The notes: a model not told the origin generated them from the sequence alone. DNA of 64,000 nt from a bacterium (GCA_027364575.1 DAHXPC010000007.1:1-64000); one strand, 5' to 3'. Shown: positions 27,240 to 37,337, counted from the stretch's first letter. Program-made: numbers and translations.

Positions 27240-27301
27240 GACTAATCGGCTCACAAACAAGCCATTCATGAGCCGATTAAGCATTTTAATCGGCTCATGA
27301 G
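27240..27301. terminator. Strong hairpin with a competing third arm
   Basis: A 15-bp perfect stem (27266-27280 with 27286-27300, 5-base loop, arms containing GAGCCGATTAA) lies 80 bases after the LRR gene. A third copy of TAATCGGCTCA at 27243-27253 can pair with the same left arm, giving two exclusive folds. It lacks a clear T-run. Probably a terminator; the three-arm layout also suits attenuation. Confidence 0.6.
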
Positions 27302-27368
27302 TGCGATTGACCAGACAATCTGTCATATGATACAAAGAAAACAATACTTAAATTTTGGGACATAGAAT

Positions 27369-28154
27369 ATGTCGAGTCCAGCCGGAAATGTTCAAGCACT
27401 TGTAGAAAAAGCAATAAAAGAATATCAAGCATATGCTGAAACATAAAAAGATTTTAAAGCTCCAACAGCAGTGATCCAATTAGAATCAAATAATGAATGT
27501 GTTGATCTACACATAGATGTAGAATATCAACAAACAAGGCTTCATTTTGAATCAATAAAATTGAAACATTTAGAAGCAGTCTATACAAACCTAGATAGTC
27601 AACCGATTGTTAGAAGTAAATTTGGGGATGGTAAGGTACGAACATTGACGCAAACCACCGACAAAGTAAAAGATTTAAGCGGGAAATATAGAGTTATAGA
27701 TAAACAATGTAAGCCTAAAGGAGCAAATCCGTATAGTGCTTTGATTGTTACTGACGCAGATATCGACACTTTTCTTGGCATGACTCAGTTTTTTGAACAA
27801 GGTGACCCGCCAGGTACAGCTGGCATCGGTCGTTTAAATATAACAGATTCTTGGAGCCATCTACCGCAAGAAATAGTAAAGACATATGCGGGCGAAAAAA
27901 ACCCCGAATATAAAACGTATAAAGGTCTAGGCACGGCAGAAACATGTACCATGTTACAATATGCCAAATTTTTAAAAGATAGAAAATACAAAATTTGTGG
28001 CCATGATCTGGAAGCAGTTGTTGCAACTGCCAGAATCGATAACCCAGGCTCATGGAGGTCTAATGCAAAAGCAGGAATGAAATGCTACGGTATAACCAGT
28101 AACCCAAATTATGGCCCTGAACCTCGTTATCAATTACGGAAGGAAATACCATGA
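27369..28154 (+). pseudogene. Orphan gene interrupted by one in-frame stop
   Basis: An ATG at 27369 opens MSSPAGNVQALVEKAIKEYQ and runs 25 codons to a TAA at 27444-27446. The same frame continues without another stop to 28154, reading KDFKAPTAVIQLESNNE and on. A GTG at 27471 could start a 227-residue version. I recognise no family; the part SALIVTDADIDTFLGMTQFF is distinctive. One nonsense change in an otherwise open 261-codon frame indicates a recent pseudogene, a sequencing error, or re-initiation at GTG 27471. Confidence 0.6.
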
Positions 28155-28303
28155 CAGAGGAGAATTGAAAGTCCAATAAACTGATATTTTAATCAGATTT
28201 TACCCTTCATGGGTGTCAAAGTGCAAGCAGTAGATTGACCCAGAAAAGTGGGTATGTTACCTTAGTACGGTTAGCATACACCGCCACAACTGGGAGAATG
28301 ATT

Positions 28304-29473
28304 ATGCCATGGTCCATTATAAAAGATAGCCTTCAAAACCCTACTAATCCACCAACCTATCCTGAAGAATGTGTTTTAGAGAATGACGAAACAAAAGCAA
28401 CCATCGTTATCGTAAAAAGTTCTGTGGTAGATCCTTTGAATCTAGAAAACTTAATTTCCGCCTATACGATCCGTATAACAGAAGCCGACCACAACAAGAA
28501 TTCATACGATCAATTGCCTAAAGAAGTTCAGGCAATTGTCAGTGATTGCTCTGGGAGACTAAATGGGCAAGATTATACGCTTTGGTTTGAATTCAGACCC
28601 TCAGCATTTCTTGAACAACAATTAATTTCTGTCTTCAAATACTTGAAAAATACCTTGATACTTCCCGCTAATTTAATTGAAGAAATCCAAGCAATCGCCC
28701 CTGCTCGTATCGCATCGGAAAATGAAGCTGCCTTTATGAATAGGTTGAATACAGAAAATGGTTTAACATCGCAAACCTTTGAAATTTTGTTAAAAGGAGC
28801 AATTGAATTAGATGAATCATGCAAAGATCTTCTTGATTCTAGCAACTATACAGGACCTTATTCCTTTTACTTAGCCAAACGTTGCTTACAAAAGGGGCTT
28901 AAGCATGAGGCAATACAAGCTTTTACTGCGATCTTAAACTATCACACGGATGAGAGCTTCAGAAAAAGTATTTACAATGATGATGCTGCTAGTATGATTG
29001 CAGAATTAGAGGCATCACAAGGTTTTACCGTTTCTGGCGGAGGTTTAGATGCGTCAGAATTAACGATCACGCAACCTAGTCATGAAGACTTGAAACAAAT
29101 TTGTCACAAGCATATGAACTTGATGAGTCAAGGCGCTGAGCCCCGAATCTTTTTTCAAAGTCTAATAGCCTATGCGGGATTTGATCAGTGGGATTTTGCA
29201 GATGTTGATTTCAATGATAAAAAGGGATTTGAACAGGTCATCATGAAGTTGGCAGATACTTGTTACCAATTAAAGCAGGAAACTGCCGCATTAAAAGCAA
29301 AATATGAACCACAAAAAGCTCCTTTGCTTTTATCAGATGCTGCTAAGACAAGTGCAAGCGCTTCAAGCATTACGCCTCCTAGCAATATACCAACCTCTGA
29401 AAGTACAGCAGCCGCTGCTGCAGAGCCAGCATCAAAAGCGGATAGCACTTCTTATAGTAGCAAATTTAAGTAA
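28304..29473 (+). CDS. Orphan protein of 389 residues, candidate effector
   Basis: No family recognised. The ATG at 28304 has GGAG 7 bases upstream and is preferred over ATG 28298. The protein is soluble-looking, mixed helical, without signal peptide or membrane segment. Residues from about 340 are low-complexity Ser/Ala/Pro/Thr (SASASSITPPSNIPTSES) and end SKADSTSYSSKFK. The Ser/Thr-rich unstructured tail and the accessory location fit a secreted substrate, but this is inference. Confidence 0.72.
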   Translation: MPWSIIKDSLQNPTNPPTYPEECVLENDETKATIVIVKSSVVDPLNLENLISAYTIRITEADHNKNSYDQLPKEVQAIVSDCSGRLNGQDYTLWFEFRPSAFLEQQLISVFKYLKNTLILPANLIEEIQAIAPARIASENEAAFMNRLNTENGLTSQTFEILLKGAIELDESCKDLLDSSNYTGPYSFYLAKRCLQKGLKHEAIQAFTAILNYHTDESFRKSIYNDDAASMIAELEASQGFTVSGGGLDASELTITQPSHEDLKQICHKHMNLMSQGAEPRIFFQSLIAYAGFDQWDFADVDFNDKKGFEQVIMKLADTCYQLKQETAALKAKYEPQKAPLLLSDAAKTSASASSITPPSNIPTSESTAAAAAEPASKADSTSYSSKFK

Positions 29474-29481
29474 AGCACAAG

Positions 29482-29514
29482 AGGCTTGTAAGGTTTAATA
29501 AACTTTACAAGCCT
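29482..29514 (+). terminator. Terminator hairpin after the 389-residue gene
   Basis: AGGCTTGTAAGGTTTA (29482-29497) pairs with 29499-29514 through 16 positions with one G-U pair, 9 bases after the stop codon. No long T-run follows, but stem strength and position fit a terminator. Confidence 0.7.
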
Positions 29515-29870
29515 TAAGGCGCCACATGAAAAATAAGGTTATATGCCAAAACTTATCAAGTAGCTTTAAATAGGCTTTTTCTTTAACAGCATCATTTACA
29601 GTTAATGTCTTTTTTGACACTCTACTTAAGCTTACCGTTAGCATAACTTAAATACCTTATAATGACTTTGTTCTTAGCAAAAAGCCAATCCGCTCTAGCT
29701 AAATTTAGTTTATTGCATTTTACCTGCTTCTTCCGTTATGTGGCAAAGTCTGTTAATTTATATGATTTGTTGAATGTTAAAAATTGAGTGATTGAAATTA
29801 AATAAACAGACTAACTTTCTAAAGACACAGTGGCGTTGTTTTCGTGACTTCTGCAATAAAGTCCAAAAAT
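29515..29870. other. AT-rich gap without a gene
   Basis: About 350 AT-rich bases between two accessory genes. I see no conserved coding stretch on either strand. The promoter of the next gene presumably lies near its right end. Several TTTAA/TTAAA runs are present but no defined element. Confidence 0.4.
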
Positions 29871-29882
29871 CAGGGAGGCTAT

Positions 29883-30422
29883 ATGGCAAGCTCAGGAGAA
29901 GAGGTAGAACATAAGCATGAAAAAGAAAAAAGGGGTAGGCGTAAATGGGATGTGCAAATTAAGCATGGTGAAAGGGTTATAGAATTTAACTGCCCATGGG
30001 AAGAATCGGATGATTTAGAATATATGTATATAAAAGCGGATTTTATCCCCTCCGTCATAAAAACATCGCATTTAAATAATGGTAGGGCAATGCTCGATGG
30101 TAGGGAAACAGATTCGGATTACTACCCTTACATTAGCGGGGGTTCAGGAGAAAAAATTCACCACATTGATATTAGCGCAATAAGTCCCCATAACAAGCTA
30201 TTAGAGAGTGCTACAATGGGTGATGTGGTTTTTGGGGATGAAAGACTTGCTAGCATATTAAATTGGATGCATAACAAAGGAAAATTACCGCCCATAACAG
30301 TATGTGAAAAATCTAATGGTTATAGCGTGGTGGATGGGGTACATCGGCTTGTTGCTAGCATCCTGTTTGGCTACACTGAAATTTGTGCTTGTTTTCAAGT
30401 GCTTCCTGATGATTTCACATAG
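29883..30422 (+). CDS. ParB/sulfiredoxin-fold protein
   Basis: A 179-residue protein. The N-terminus is charged (EEVEHKHEKEKRGRRKW). The last third reads KLPPITVCEKSNGYSVVDGVHRLVASILFGYTEI, of which VVDGVHRLVAS matches the (V/I)-DG-HR motif of the ParB N-terminal/sulfiredoxin nucleotide-binding fold. In ParB this fold binds CTP; other members have other activities. There is no HTH or dimerisation domain, so it is not a partition protein. GGGAGG lies 5 bases before ATG 29883, favoured over 29844. Role unknown. Confidence 0.7.
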   Translation: MASSGEEVEHKHEKEKRGRRKWDVQIKHGERVIEFNCPWEESDDLEYMYIKADFIPSVIKTSHLNNGRAMLDGRETDSDYYPYISGGSGEKIHHIDISAISPHNKLLESATMGDVVFGDERLASILNWMHNKGKLPPITVCEKSNGYSVVDGVHRLVASILFGYTEICACFQVLPDDFT

Positions 30423-30503
30423 AACCTGTGTATGCCGCCCAGATCTAACCATATTAAGATTTACAGATCTCTGCATTTTCTAAAATCCAGATTTAACCTC
30501 CTT

Positions 30504-33491
30504 TCATTTGATCTTTTCACCAATGCCCGCATAGACCACCGGAACGACAAATAAGGAAAATATCGTTCCCACTAACATACCCCCTATAATCACCCAGCCA
30601 ATATGGGCTTTAGCGATCGCCCCGGTGCCTTTGCTAAATATCAAAGGAATAGCACCACAAACCATGGCAAAAGTTGTCATCAATACGGGCCGAAAGCGAG
30701 ATTCGGCTGCCATTACGACTGCCTCTTTCGTTGAATATTGTAAATCGCGAAGACGATTGGCAAAATCCACAATTAATATGCCATGCTTAGAAATAAGCCC
30801 AATTAAGGTGACCAATCCAATAATCATATAGACATTATTTGTTCCACCTATACCGTTAATTGCCCAAACGGCGCCCGCAATAGAGAGCGGAACGGTTAAC
30901 AGCACGACCAATGGATGCACAAAACTTTCAAACAACGCGGCTAAAACCAAATAAATAAACGCCAGTGCCAGTCCAAAGGTTAAATACAGCGAGTGGGTAG
31001 ACTCTTGATATTGCTCACCCTTGCCGCCAAATTGATATCGTGCATCATTTGGGAGATGTTTTTTAATAATACTGTCTAGTTCATTCATGGCCTTATCCAA
31101 GGCCTTGCCGGGTTGTAGGGAAACGATAATTTCAGCCCCCCGCATTCTATCGTAATGCTTAATTTGGCTAGGTTCTAAAACTTCTTTTAAGTGAACCAAA
31201 CTGCCTAATGGAACCCATTGTCCCTCGGCATTAGCCACAAAATAGGTGTTTAAATTTTCTATTTCACTTCTTAACCACATGGGAGCGCGAACCACCACAT
31301 CATAATCTAGCCCTTGAAAATTAAAATCAGCAGCCTTTTGTCCCGATAAAAAGGTATATAAGGTGTCTTCAATGGCTTCAATGCTGATACCCAATTCAGA
31401 CGCTAAGGCTCTATCGACAATCACCTTTAAATGCGCTTTTTCAAATGTTTGCTCACAGCTAAAATCTGAAAAACCTGAAAGTCCCCTAGCCTCTTTCATA
31501 ATGTTTTTAGCAGCCGATAAAAGAGGCTCTTGTTCACCTGCATATTGTAGAATAATTTTTAAAGACTCACCGCCGCCAAAATTTTGGCTTTCGTTTACAT
31601 TCACAACCGGCCCAACGATCGCCTTGAAACGGGATTTTAAATCTTGCGCTATCTTAAAACCCGTGCGCTTTCGCTGCTCTATGGGTTTCAAGATTAAATT
31701 CCACCACATCCATTTATCTTGATAAACCCCGGTCATTACCCTTTCTTTTTCTGGCAGCGTATTCAATACCGCCTCTACTGATTTAAACCAATCTTCTCGA
31801 ACAGGCTCTGCAACCATATTATCTGTATTTATTCCACCGGATAAATATCCTTCATCTTCTGCCGGAATAATTTCTGAAGGCAATCTCTGGAAACCAAAAA
31901 CGCCGATTAAAGCAATCATCACCAACAGCAGATAGATTTTTCGAGGATGCTGCATGGCCAGTTCTAAGCCCATGCGATATTTTGCACTTAAGATATCCCA
32001 AAAAAGCATTTTTTTAGGTTTTTTTAAAAATTTTCCGCATAATGCAGGGGTTAAAGTTAAGGCGACAAAGCCCGATATTATAACGCTTCCCGCCAATGTC
32101 CAAGCAAACTCCTGAAAAATGACCGCCGATTCATCGACTTGATAAAGTAAAGGCAAATAAACAGCAGCAAGGGTTACCGTCATAACGATTACCGCAAAGC
32201 TAATTTCTTTCATACTGCGTTTAGAGGCCTCATATGCACTTAGCCCTTCTTCCATATGTCGATAGATATTTTCGACCACCACAATGGCATCATCTACCAC
32301 CAATCCAACGGCAAGCACCAAGGCCAATAAAGTAACCGGATTCAGACTAAAGCCCAACATAAGCATTAAGGCAAAAGTGCCGACTAAACATACCGGAATT
32401 GTTATCATTGGTAATAGCGCAGCTCGCATAGATCCCAGTGCAAATGTGACAATAATGCCCACTAAAATAATGGCTTCCCATAAGGTATGGCGCATTTCTG
32501 TCATAGAGGCCATAAAGGCTTTTGTGGCATCAAAACTAATAGAAGCCTTCATCGTAGCGGGCAGATTTTTTTGCAAATCGTCCATAAAATTTTGTACATT
32601 TTCGGCAACCGTTAAAGGATTGGCTTTAGGCTTAGCGACAATGCTTAAGCCCACGGCATCCTGTCCATCGACACGCATCTTTAAAAAGGTTGTTTGGTGC
32701 GACAAAGAAACGGAGGCTATGTTGCCAATGGTAATGCGCCCCCTTTTGCTATTTTTGACAACAATTTTTTCAAAATCGCGCGGTTTTTCCACAACCGCCG
32801 TTAAAACCACGGTCTCCTTGCCCGTCGTCCCTTCAATTTCCCCCCCTGAAGCAAATGTTTTTTCTCGTTTTAATGCGTGTACAACTTCTTGCACCGTCAC
32901 CTGATGTTCAGCCAAAAGTGCTGGATCCGGCTTAATCGCGACCATATAGATTTGATTGCCAAAATTACCAACCGTTGCAACACCTTCCACCAAACGCAAG
33001 CGATCTTCAACGTTGCGGCGAATATAATCAGAAAGCATGGGGATACTGCGGGTAGGATCTTCAAACTTTACATACATAATCGTGAGATCATTTTCGCCTT
33101 GTTCTTCAATATTTGAGCGTTTTACCGCTTTGGGTAAACTACTGCTGGTGGCCAAGACGCGATCGCGTACCTGACTTAAAATTTTGTGACTATCAACGCC
33201 AGCTTTAAATTGAACAAAAATATTACTAACATTGTTTTCAGAAGAAGATCTCAACTTTTTAATGCCATCTAACCCCGCCAATGCATCCTCTAGAGGCTTT
33301 GTCACTTGATATTCTACGGCAAGGCTATTGGCGCCCGGAAATGCCGTGGAGATATTCACTTCATTGATTGCGGAATGTGGTTTTAGCCTTAACTCTATCT
33401 GATAAAATGCCACCATCCCTAATATAAATAATATTAAATTAATGGCAATTGCCATCACTGGACGCCGCACAAAAACGTCTAATGCCGACAT
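30504..33491 (-). CDS. RND efflux pump, inner-membrane transporter
   Basis: A proton-driven exporter of the AcrB/HAE1 family, 995 residues. It has an N-terminal helix, a first periplasmic porter half (about 35-330), helices with GLVVDDAIVVVENIYRHME near 395-415 (the Asp-Asp proton relay), a second porter half and terminal helices with GLISKHGILIVDFAN. The ATG at 33491 overlaps the adaptor stop (TAATG). No TolC-like gene is near. The substrate cannot be told; it is of the shorter MexW/VexF-like branch. Confidence 0.92.
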   Translation of the reverse strand: MSALDVFVRRPVMAIAINLILFILGMVAFYQIELRLKPHSAINEVNISTAFPGANSLAVEYQVTKPLEDALAGLDGIKKLRSSSENNVSNIFVQFKAGVDSHKILSQVRDRVLATSSSLPKAVKRSNIEEQGENDLTIMYVKFEDPTRSIPMLSDYIRRNVEDRLRLVEGVATVGNFGNQIYMVAIKPDPALLAEHQVTVQEVVHALKREKTFASGGEIEGTTGKETVVLTAVVEKPRDFEKIVVKNSKRGRITIGNIASVSLSHQTTFLKMRVDGQDAVGLSIVAKPKANPLTVAENVQNFMDDLQKNLPATMKASISFDATKAFMASMTEMRHTLWEAIILVGIIVTFALGSMRAALLPMITIPVCLVGTFALMLMLGFSLNPVTLLALVLAVGLVVDDAIVVVENIYRHMEEGLSAYEASKRSMKEISFAVIVMTVTLAAVYLPLLYQVDESAVIFQEFAWTLAGSVIISGFVALTLTPALCGKFLKKPKKMLFWDILSAKYRMGLELAMQHPRKIYLLLVMIALIGVFGFQRLPSEIIPAEDEGYLSGGINTDNMVAEPVREDWFKSVEAVLNTLPEKERVMTGVYQDKWMWWNLILKPIEQRKRTGFKIAQDLKSRFKAIVGPVVNVNESQNFGGGESLKIILQYAGEQEPLLSAAKNIMKEARGLSGFSDFSCEQTFEKAHLKVIVDRALASELGISIEAIEDTLYTFLSGQKAADFNFQGLDYDVVVRAPMWLRSEIENLNTYFVANAEGQWVPLGSLVHLKEVLEPSQIKHYDRMRGAEIIVSLQPGKALDKAMNELDSIIKKHLPNDARYQFGGKGEQYQESTHSLYLTFGLALAFIYLVLAALFESFVHPLVVLLTVPLSIAGAVWAINGIGGTNNVYMIIGLVTLIGLISKHGILIVDFANRLRDLQYSTKEAVVMAAESRFRPVLMTTFAMVCGAIPLIFSKGTGAIAKAHIGWVIIGGMLVGTIFSLFVVPVVYAGIGEKIK

Positions 33492-34423
33492 TACCAATCT
33501 CCCGCCCAATCTTCCGCTGTCGCCAAACTTCTTTCTTGAATTAAATACGTTCGCGTTAAAATAACCGCATCCCCTAGTTTGACACCATCGAGTATTTGAA
33601 CTCTGCCATTTCGCTTTTCACCCACTATTACTGCACGCTTTTGAATTTTACCCTCTACCACCATAAAAACATCATGACCTTCTAAAGTGAGAATTAAACA
33701 GGCCTCTGGAATAATCAATGCATTTTCTTGTATTTTTAAAACGTGTCGAACATAAGCTGACATACCTGGCCATAAAGCTTGCTTAAGATTTGGAATGGTG
33801 GCTTTAATTAAAATGGTATACGTTTTTCTATCCACAATGGGTGATATAAAATTCACAATTCCTGAAAAAGTTTGATCGGGCAACGCCTTAACGGAGACCT
33901 CTATTTTTTGTCCATTAGCTAATTCTGGGGCAAAATTCTCTGGCACTTTATAGGTTAACGATAAGACATCTGTATTCACTAATTCAATTAACGGCGTACC
34001 TGAACTGACATACTCACCCTCTTTGACTTGCCAGTCGGTCAGATAGCCATCGAAAGGTGCCCGTACTTCTGGGGCGGCAATCATATGGGCAAGCAACGTT
34101 CCTGCCTTCACCCAAGTACCCCCATCCACTAATCGCTTTTGTACTTTACCAGAAGCCCCTGCTTTTAGGCTAAGTTCCGTATTCGCTGTTAAAGTACCGA
34201 CAGTTTCCACAATTTTAGGCATCGGCGCTTCTTTCACCCGTATGGTCTGAACCCTAATTGAGGCTGGGCTGATTTCGGGAGATCGCATAAGTTTTTGGTA
34301 TAAACTTTGCGAAATAAAAAGCAAAATGATAATACCCAGCAACGCTAATCCCAACACTTGATGTTTTTTTAGAGCCGGCAAGGATAGCCTTTTTTGGATC
34401 TTTGCTTTAATTTTCTTTAACAT
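33491..34423 (-). CDS. RND periplasmic adaptor (membrane fusion protein)
   Basis: Links the RND transporter to an outer-membrane channel. It has an N-terminal helix (about 22-42), then a hairpin-less biotinyl-lipoyl region with LSLKAGASGKVQKRLVDGG and APFDGYLTDWQVKEGEYVSSG, and a beta-barrel with KIEVSVKALPDQTFSG. AGGA lies 8 bases before ATG 34423; ATG 34441 has no such site. It has 310 residues. It forms a two-gene operon with the transporter, divergent from dapD. Confidence 0.9.
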   Translation of the reverse strand: MLKKIKAKIQKRLSLPALKKHQVLGLALLGIIILLFISQSLYQKLMRSPEISPASIRVQTIRVKEAPMPKIVETVGTLTANTELSLKAGASGKVQKRLVDGGTWVKAGTLLAHMIAAPEVRAPFDGYLTDWQVKEGEYVSSGTPLIELVNTDVLSLTYKVPENFAPELANGQKIEVSVKALPDQTFSGIVNFISPIVDRKTYTILIKATIPNLKQALWPGMSAYVRHVLKIQENALIIPEACLILTLEGHDVFMVVEGKIQKRAVIVGEKRNGRVQILDGVKLGDAVILTRTYLIQERSLATAEDWAGDW

Positions 34424-34504
34424 ATTTAAATTCCTATCCAAAAACCCACAGAATATGGTAGTGTTTTGTGAAATTTACTTTATCATTTTTTGGAGACGCT
34501 GGCC

Positions 34505-35323
34505 ATGAGTGACCTAAAATCAGTTATTGAATCAGCTTATGAAAATAGAGCAACCTTAACGCCCCTATCGCCTGAGCCTAAGCTTCGGGCAGCACTTAAC
34601 GAAGTGATTGAATCATTAGAAAGCGGCAAGCTAAGAGTCGCAGAGTTTGTAAATGAACAATGGCAAGTCAACCAATGGTTAAAAAAAGCCGTTCTTTTAT
34701 TTTTTTGCTTGCATAAAAGCGCTCCTGTAACCGGCGGATTCAGCCAATTTTATGATAAGGTCCCGCTCCGCTTTACCGATATCTCTCATTCACAGTTTGA
34801 GGAATTAGGCGTCCGTATTGTACCGCCTGCCACTATTCGCCGAGGTGCCTACATTGCACCAAATACCGTACTAATGCCAAGTTTTGTGAATATAGGCGCT
34901 TATATTGGCACAGGCACCATGGTCGATACCTGGGTGACCGTGGGCTCTTGCGCACAAATTGGTAATCATGTTCATCTATCGGGTGGCGTGGGTATCGGTG
35001 GCGTATTAGAGCCCTTGCAAGCCAACCCAACCATTATTGAAGATAACTGTTTTATCGGCGCGCGTTCTGAAATTGTCGAAGGCGTTATTGTCGAGCGAGG
35101 AGCAGTTATTTCTATGGGCGTTTATATTGGTCAAAGCACGCGTATTTATGATCGGGAAACCGGACAAATTACTTACGGCCGTGTTCCTGCCAATAGTGTT
35201 GTAGTTCCAGGCAATCTCCCCAGCCCGGATGGAAAATATAGCCTTTATTGTGCGGTAATTGTTAAGCGTGTGGATGATAAAACGCGACAAAAAACAGCGA
35301 TTAATGAATTACTCAGGCTGTAA
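34505..35323 (+). CDS. dapD: DapD, tetrahydrodipicolinate N-succinyltransferase
   Basis: Succinylates tetrahydrodipicolinate in the lysine/meso-diaminopimelate pathway. The left-handed beta-helix hexapeptides are plain: [54 protein letters not shown] and [11 protein letters not shown]. At 272 residues it equals the E. coli enzyme. GGAGA precedes ATG 34505. dapE begins 3 bases after its stop. Confidence 0.97.
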   Translation: MSDLKSVIESAYENRATLTPLSPEPKLRAALNEVIESLESGKLRVAEFVNEQWQVNQWLKKAVLLFFCLHKSAPVTGGFSQFYDKVPLRFTDISHSQFEELGVRIVPPATIRRGAYIAPNTVLMPSFVNIGAYIGTGTMVDTWVTVGSCAQIGNHVHLSGGVGIGGVLEPLQANPTIIEDNCFIGARSEIVEGVIVERGAVISMGVYIGQSTRIYDRETGQITYGRVPANSVVVPGNLPSPDGKYSLYCAVIVKRVDDKTRQKTAINELLRL

Positions 35324-35326
35324 GCT

Positions 35327-36484
35327 ATGCACAAACCCTATTCTGAAACCATCGAGCTTGCTAAAGCATTGATCCAATGTCCCTCTGTTACGCCGAATGA
35401 TGCCAACTGTCAGGCAATACTCGCCAAACGCTTAGAAAAATTGGGATTTTCCATTTATTCTTTACCGTTTGGAGACGTGCAAAACTTATGGGCAATCCGA
35501 AGCAGTCTCCCCGGGCCTTTATTCGTTTTTGCAGGCCACACGGATGTTGTGCCAGCCGGTAATCTAAACGATTGGGCTACCCCACCGTTCACGCCGAGTA
35601 TAAATGGTGAGTATTTATATGGCCGGGGTGCGGCAGATATGAAAGGCAGCCTGGCTGCGATGATAACGGCCACTGAGCGTTTTATTGAACATTTTCCAAA
35701 CTCGCATGGATCGATTGGCTTTTTGATTACCAGTGATGAAGAGGGTTTGGCAGAAAATGGCACGGTAAAAGTCGTTGAATACTTAAAAAATCAGGGCATA
35801 AAAATAAATTATTGCATTGTGGGCGAGCCTACAGCTCGAGATCAAGCCGGTGACACGATAAAAAATGGCCGTCGTGGATCACTAAATGGCATTTTAAAAA
35901 TTTTGGGCAAACAAGGGCACGTCGCCTATCCTGAAAAAGCCGATAATCCTATCCATCGCGCATTGTTACCTTTAAATGAGCTTAGCCATCACGTTTGGGA
36001 TCAGGGTAATGAATTTTTTCCCCCAACCACCTTCCAAATAGCCAATATTAACGCAGGCACTGGGGCTACGAATGTCATTCCAGCGGCCCTAGAATGTCAA
36101 TTTAACTTTCGTTTCAATACCGAAGTAACCCCAGAGATCCTGATTGAAAAAATTAAAAATCTATTACAACCCTACGGTTTGCAGTATGCGCTCAATTATA
36201 CGGTTTCAGGGTATCCTTTTTTAACGGAGCCGGGCGTATTATTATCTGCCTGTACAGAAGCTTGCGAGGCAATTGTCAATTCAACACCCGCTTTATCAAC
36301 GAATGGCGGCACTTCGGATGCCCGTTTTATTGCCCCAATGGGTACTGAAGTTGTGGAGTTGGGGCCTTGTAATGCGACAATCCATTGCACCAATGAATCG
36401 GTTAAAATTTCAGAACTTAGCTCTTTAACCAAGATCTATGAACGCGTTTTACAATTACTATTATTAGCGAAGGAGAATGAATAA
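35327..36484 (+). CDS. dapE: DapE, succinyl-diaminopimelate desuccinylase
   Basis: Zinc peptidase-family enzyme that removes the succinyl group in DAP synthesis. Metal and catalytic motifs are seen: FAGHTDVVPAG, YGRGAADMKGSLAAM, TSDEEGLAENG, VGEPTA, and TNGGTSDARFIA with a late His (ATIHCTNE). It has 385 residues, within family range. It is in operon with dapD, supplying peptidoglycan precursors and lysine. Confidence 0.97.
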   Translation: MHKPYSETIELAKALIQCPSVTPNDANCQAILAKRLEKLGFSIYSLPFGDVQNLWAIRSSLPGPLFVFAGHTDVVPAGNLNDWATPPFTPSINGEYLYGRGAADMKGSLAAMITATERFIEHFPNSHGSIGFLITSDEEGLAENGTVKVVEYLKNQGIKINYCIVGEPTARDQAGDTIKNGRRGSLNGILKILGKQGHVAYPEKADNPIHRALLPLNELSHHVWDQGNEFFPPTTFQIANINAGTGATNVIPAALECQFNFRFNTEVTPEILIEKIKNLLQPYGLQYALNYTVSGYPFLTEPGVLLSACTEACEAIVNSTPALSTNGGTSDARFIAPMGTEVVELGPCNATIHCTNESVKISELSSLTKIYERVLQLLLLAKENE

Positions 36485-36485
36485 C

Positions 36486-36857
36486 ATGCAACCCGGTAAA
36501 TTATTGACAAAACGACTGCAAATTATTTTTTCGCAGATCTCAGAAATTAGCGTCGACTCTCTTTTAAAAAAAATGGCTGAAAAAACCCATTTTTACTTAA
36601 TTGATGTCCGAGAAGAGGCCGAATGGCAACACGGATCGATACCCAATGCTATTTATATTACCCGCGGTAAATTAGAACTCACCATCGAAAAAGTAACCGA
36701 AGATGTGGAAGCTGATATTGTTTTATATTGTGGCGGCGGAACGCGTTCGGCACTGGCTGCTGAAAATTTACAGGCAATGGGCTATAAAAATGTTAAATCT
36801 TTAACAGGCGGCTTTCGGAAGTGGTACGAACAACAGCCTTCAATATTCGAGTATTAA
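36486..36857 (+). CDS. Rhodanese-domain sulfurtransferase
   Basis: A single rhodanese domain of 123 residues. LIDVREEAEWQHGSIPNA is the N-terminal signature. The active-site loop is YCGGGTRSALAAENL with the catalytic Cys. TGGFRKWYEQ ends the domain. An in-frame ATG at 36477 overlaps the dapE end; AAGGAG is better spaced for ATG 36486. Likely co-transcribed with dapDE. The sulfur acceptor is unknown. Confidence 0.88.
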   Translation: MQPGKLLTKRLQIIFSQISEISVDSLLKKMAEKTHFYLIDVREEAEWQHGSIPNAIYITRGKLELTIEKVTEDVEADIVLYCGGGTRSALAAENLQAMGYKNVKSLTGGFRKWYEQQPSIFEY

Positions 36858-36884
36858 TGGCTACACGCTTGCAGATTCTCACAA

Positions 36885-37337
36885 TCATTCTGCATTCACT
36901 TCTATCTTTTTCATCTCGGTCGCTGAGCTATCTGTCAATTTTGGAATAAATATTTCCAAAACTCCATGTTTGGTATGGGCAGTAATTTTGTCCCTATCGC
37001 CATGGAGCGGCAAAGGAAATTCACGATAAAAATTACCCGATACCCGCTCAATATGCGTAAAGCCTTCTTGTTTATCATGGCTTTCATGAAAGGAGGTACC
37101 TTGAATAATTAAGGTGTTATTTTTTATAAAGATTTCCACATCTTTGGGATCAATCCCTGGAATATCTGCCCATAGCGTAAACTTATCTTTTTCTTCTTTG
37201 ATATCTATTTTGGGAACAAAGTGTTGTTTTTTATTAAAAATATTTTCGCTGGCGCTTGGTAGCCCTTCAAATATTTTATTAATATCTTGACGTAATTTTT
37301 TAATTATCTCAAAAGGTCGAGAATGCATAAGATCCAT
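36885..37337 (-). CDS. Hsp20 small heat-shock protein
   Basis: An ATP-independent chaperone of the alpha-crystallin type, 150 residues. The N-terminal arm has KLRQDINKIFEGL. The core domain runs from about residue 38, with FTLWADIPGIDPKDVEIFIKN and the C-terminal motif HTKHGVLEIFIPK. A proper AGGAG site precedes the ATG. It is convergent with the rhodanese gene and monocistronic. Heat control is likely but no sigma-32 box is clear. Confidence 0.95.
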   Translation of the reverse strand: MDLMHSRPFEIIKKLRQDINKIFEGLPSASENIFNKKQHFVPKIDIKEEKDKFTLWADIPGIDPKDVEIFIKNNTLIIQGTSFHESHDKQEGFTHIERVSGNFYREFPLPLHGDRDKITAHTKHGVLEIFIPKLTDSSATEMKKIEVNAE

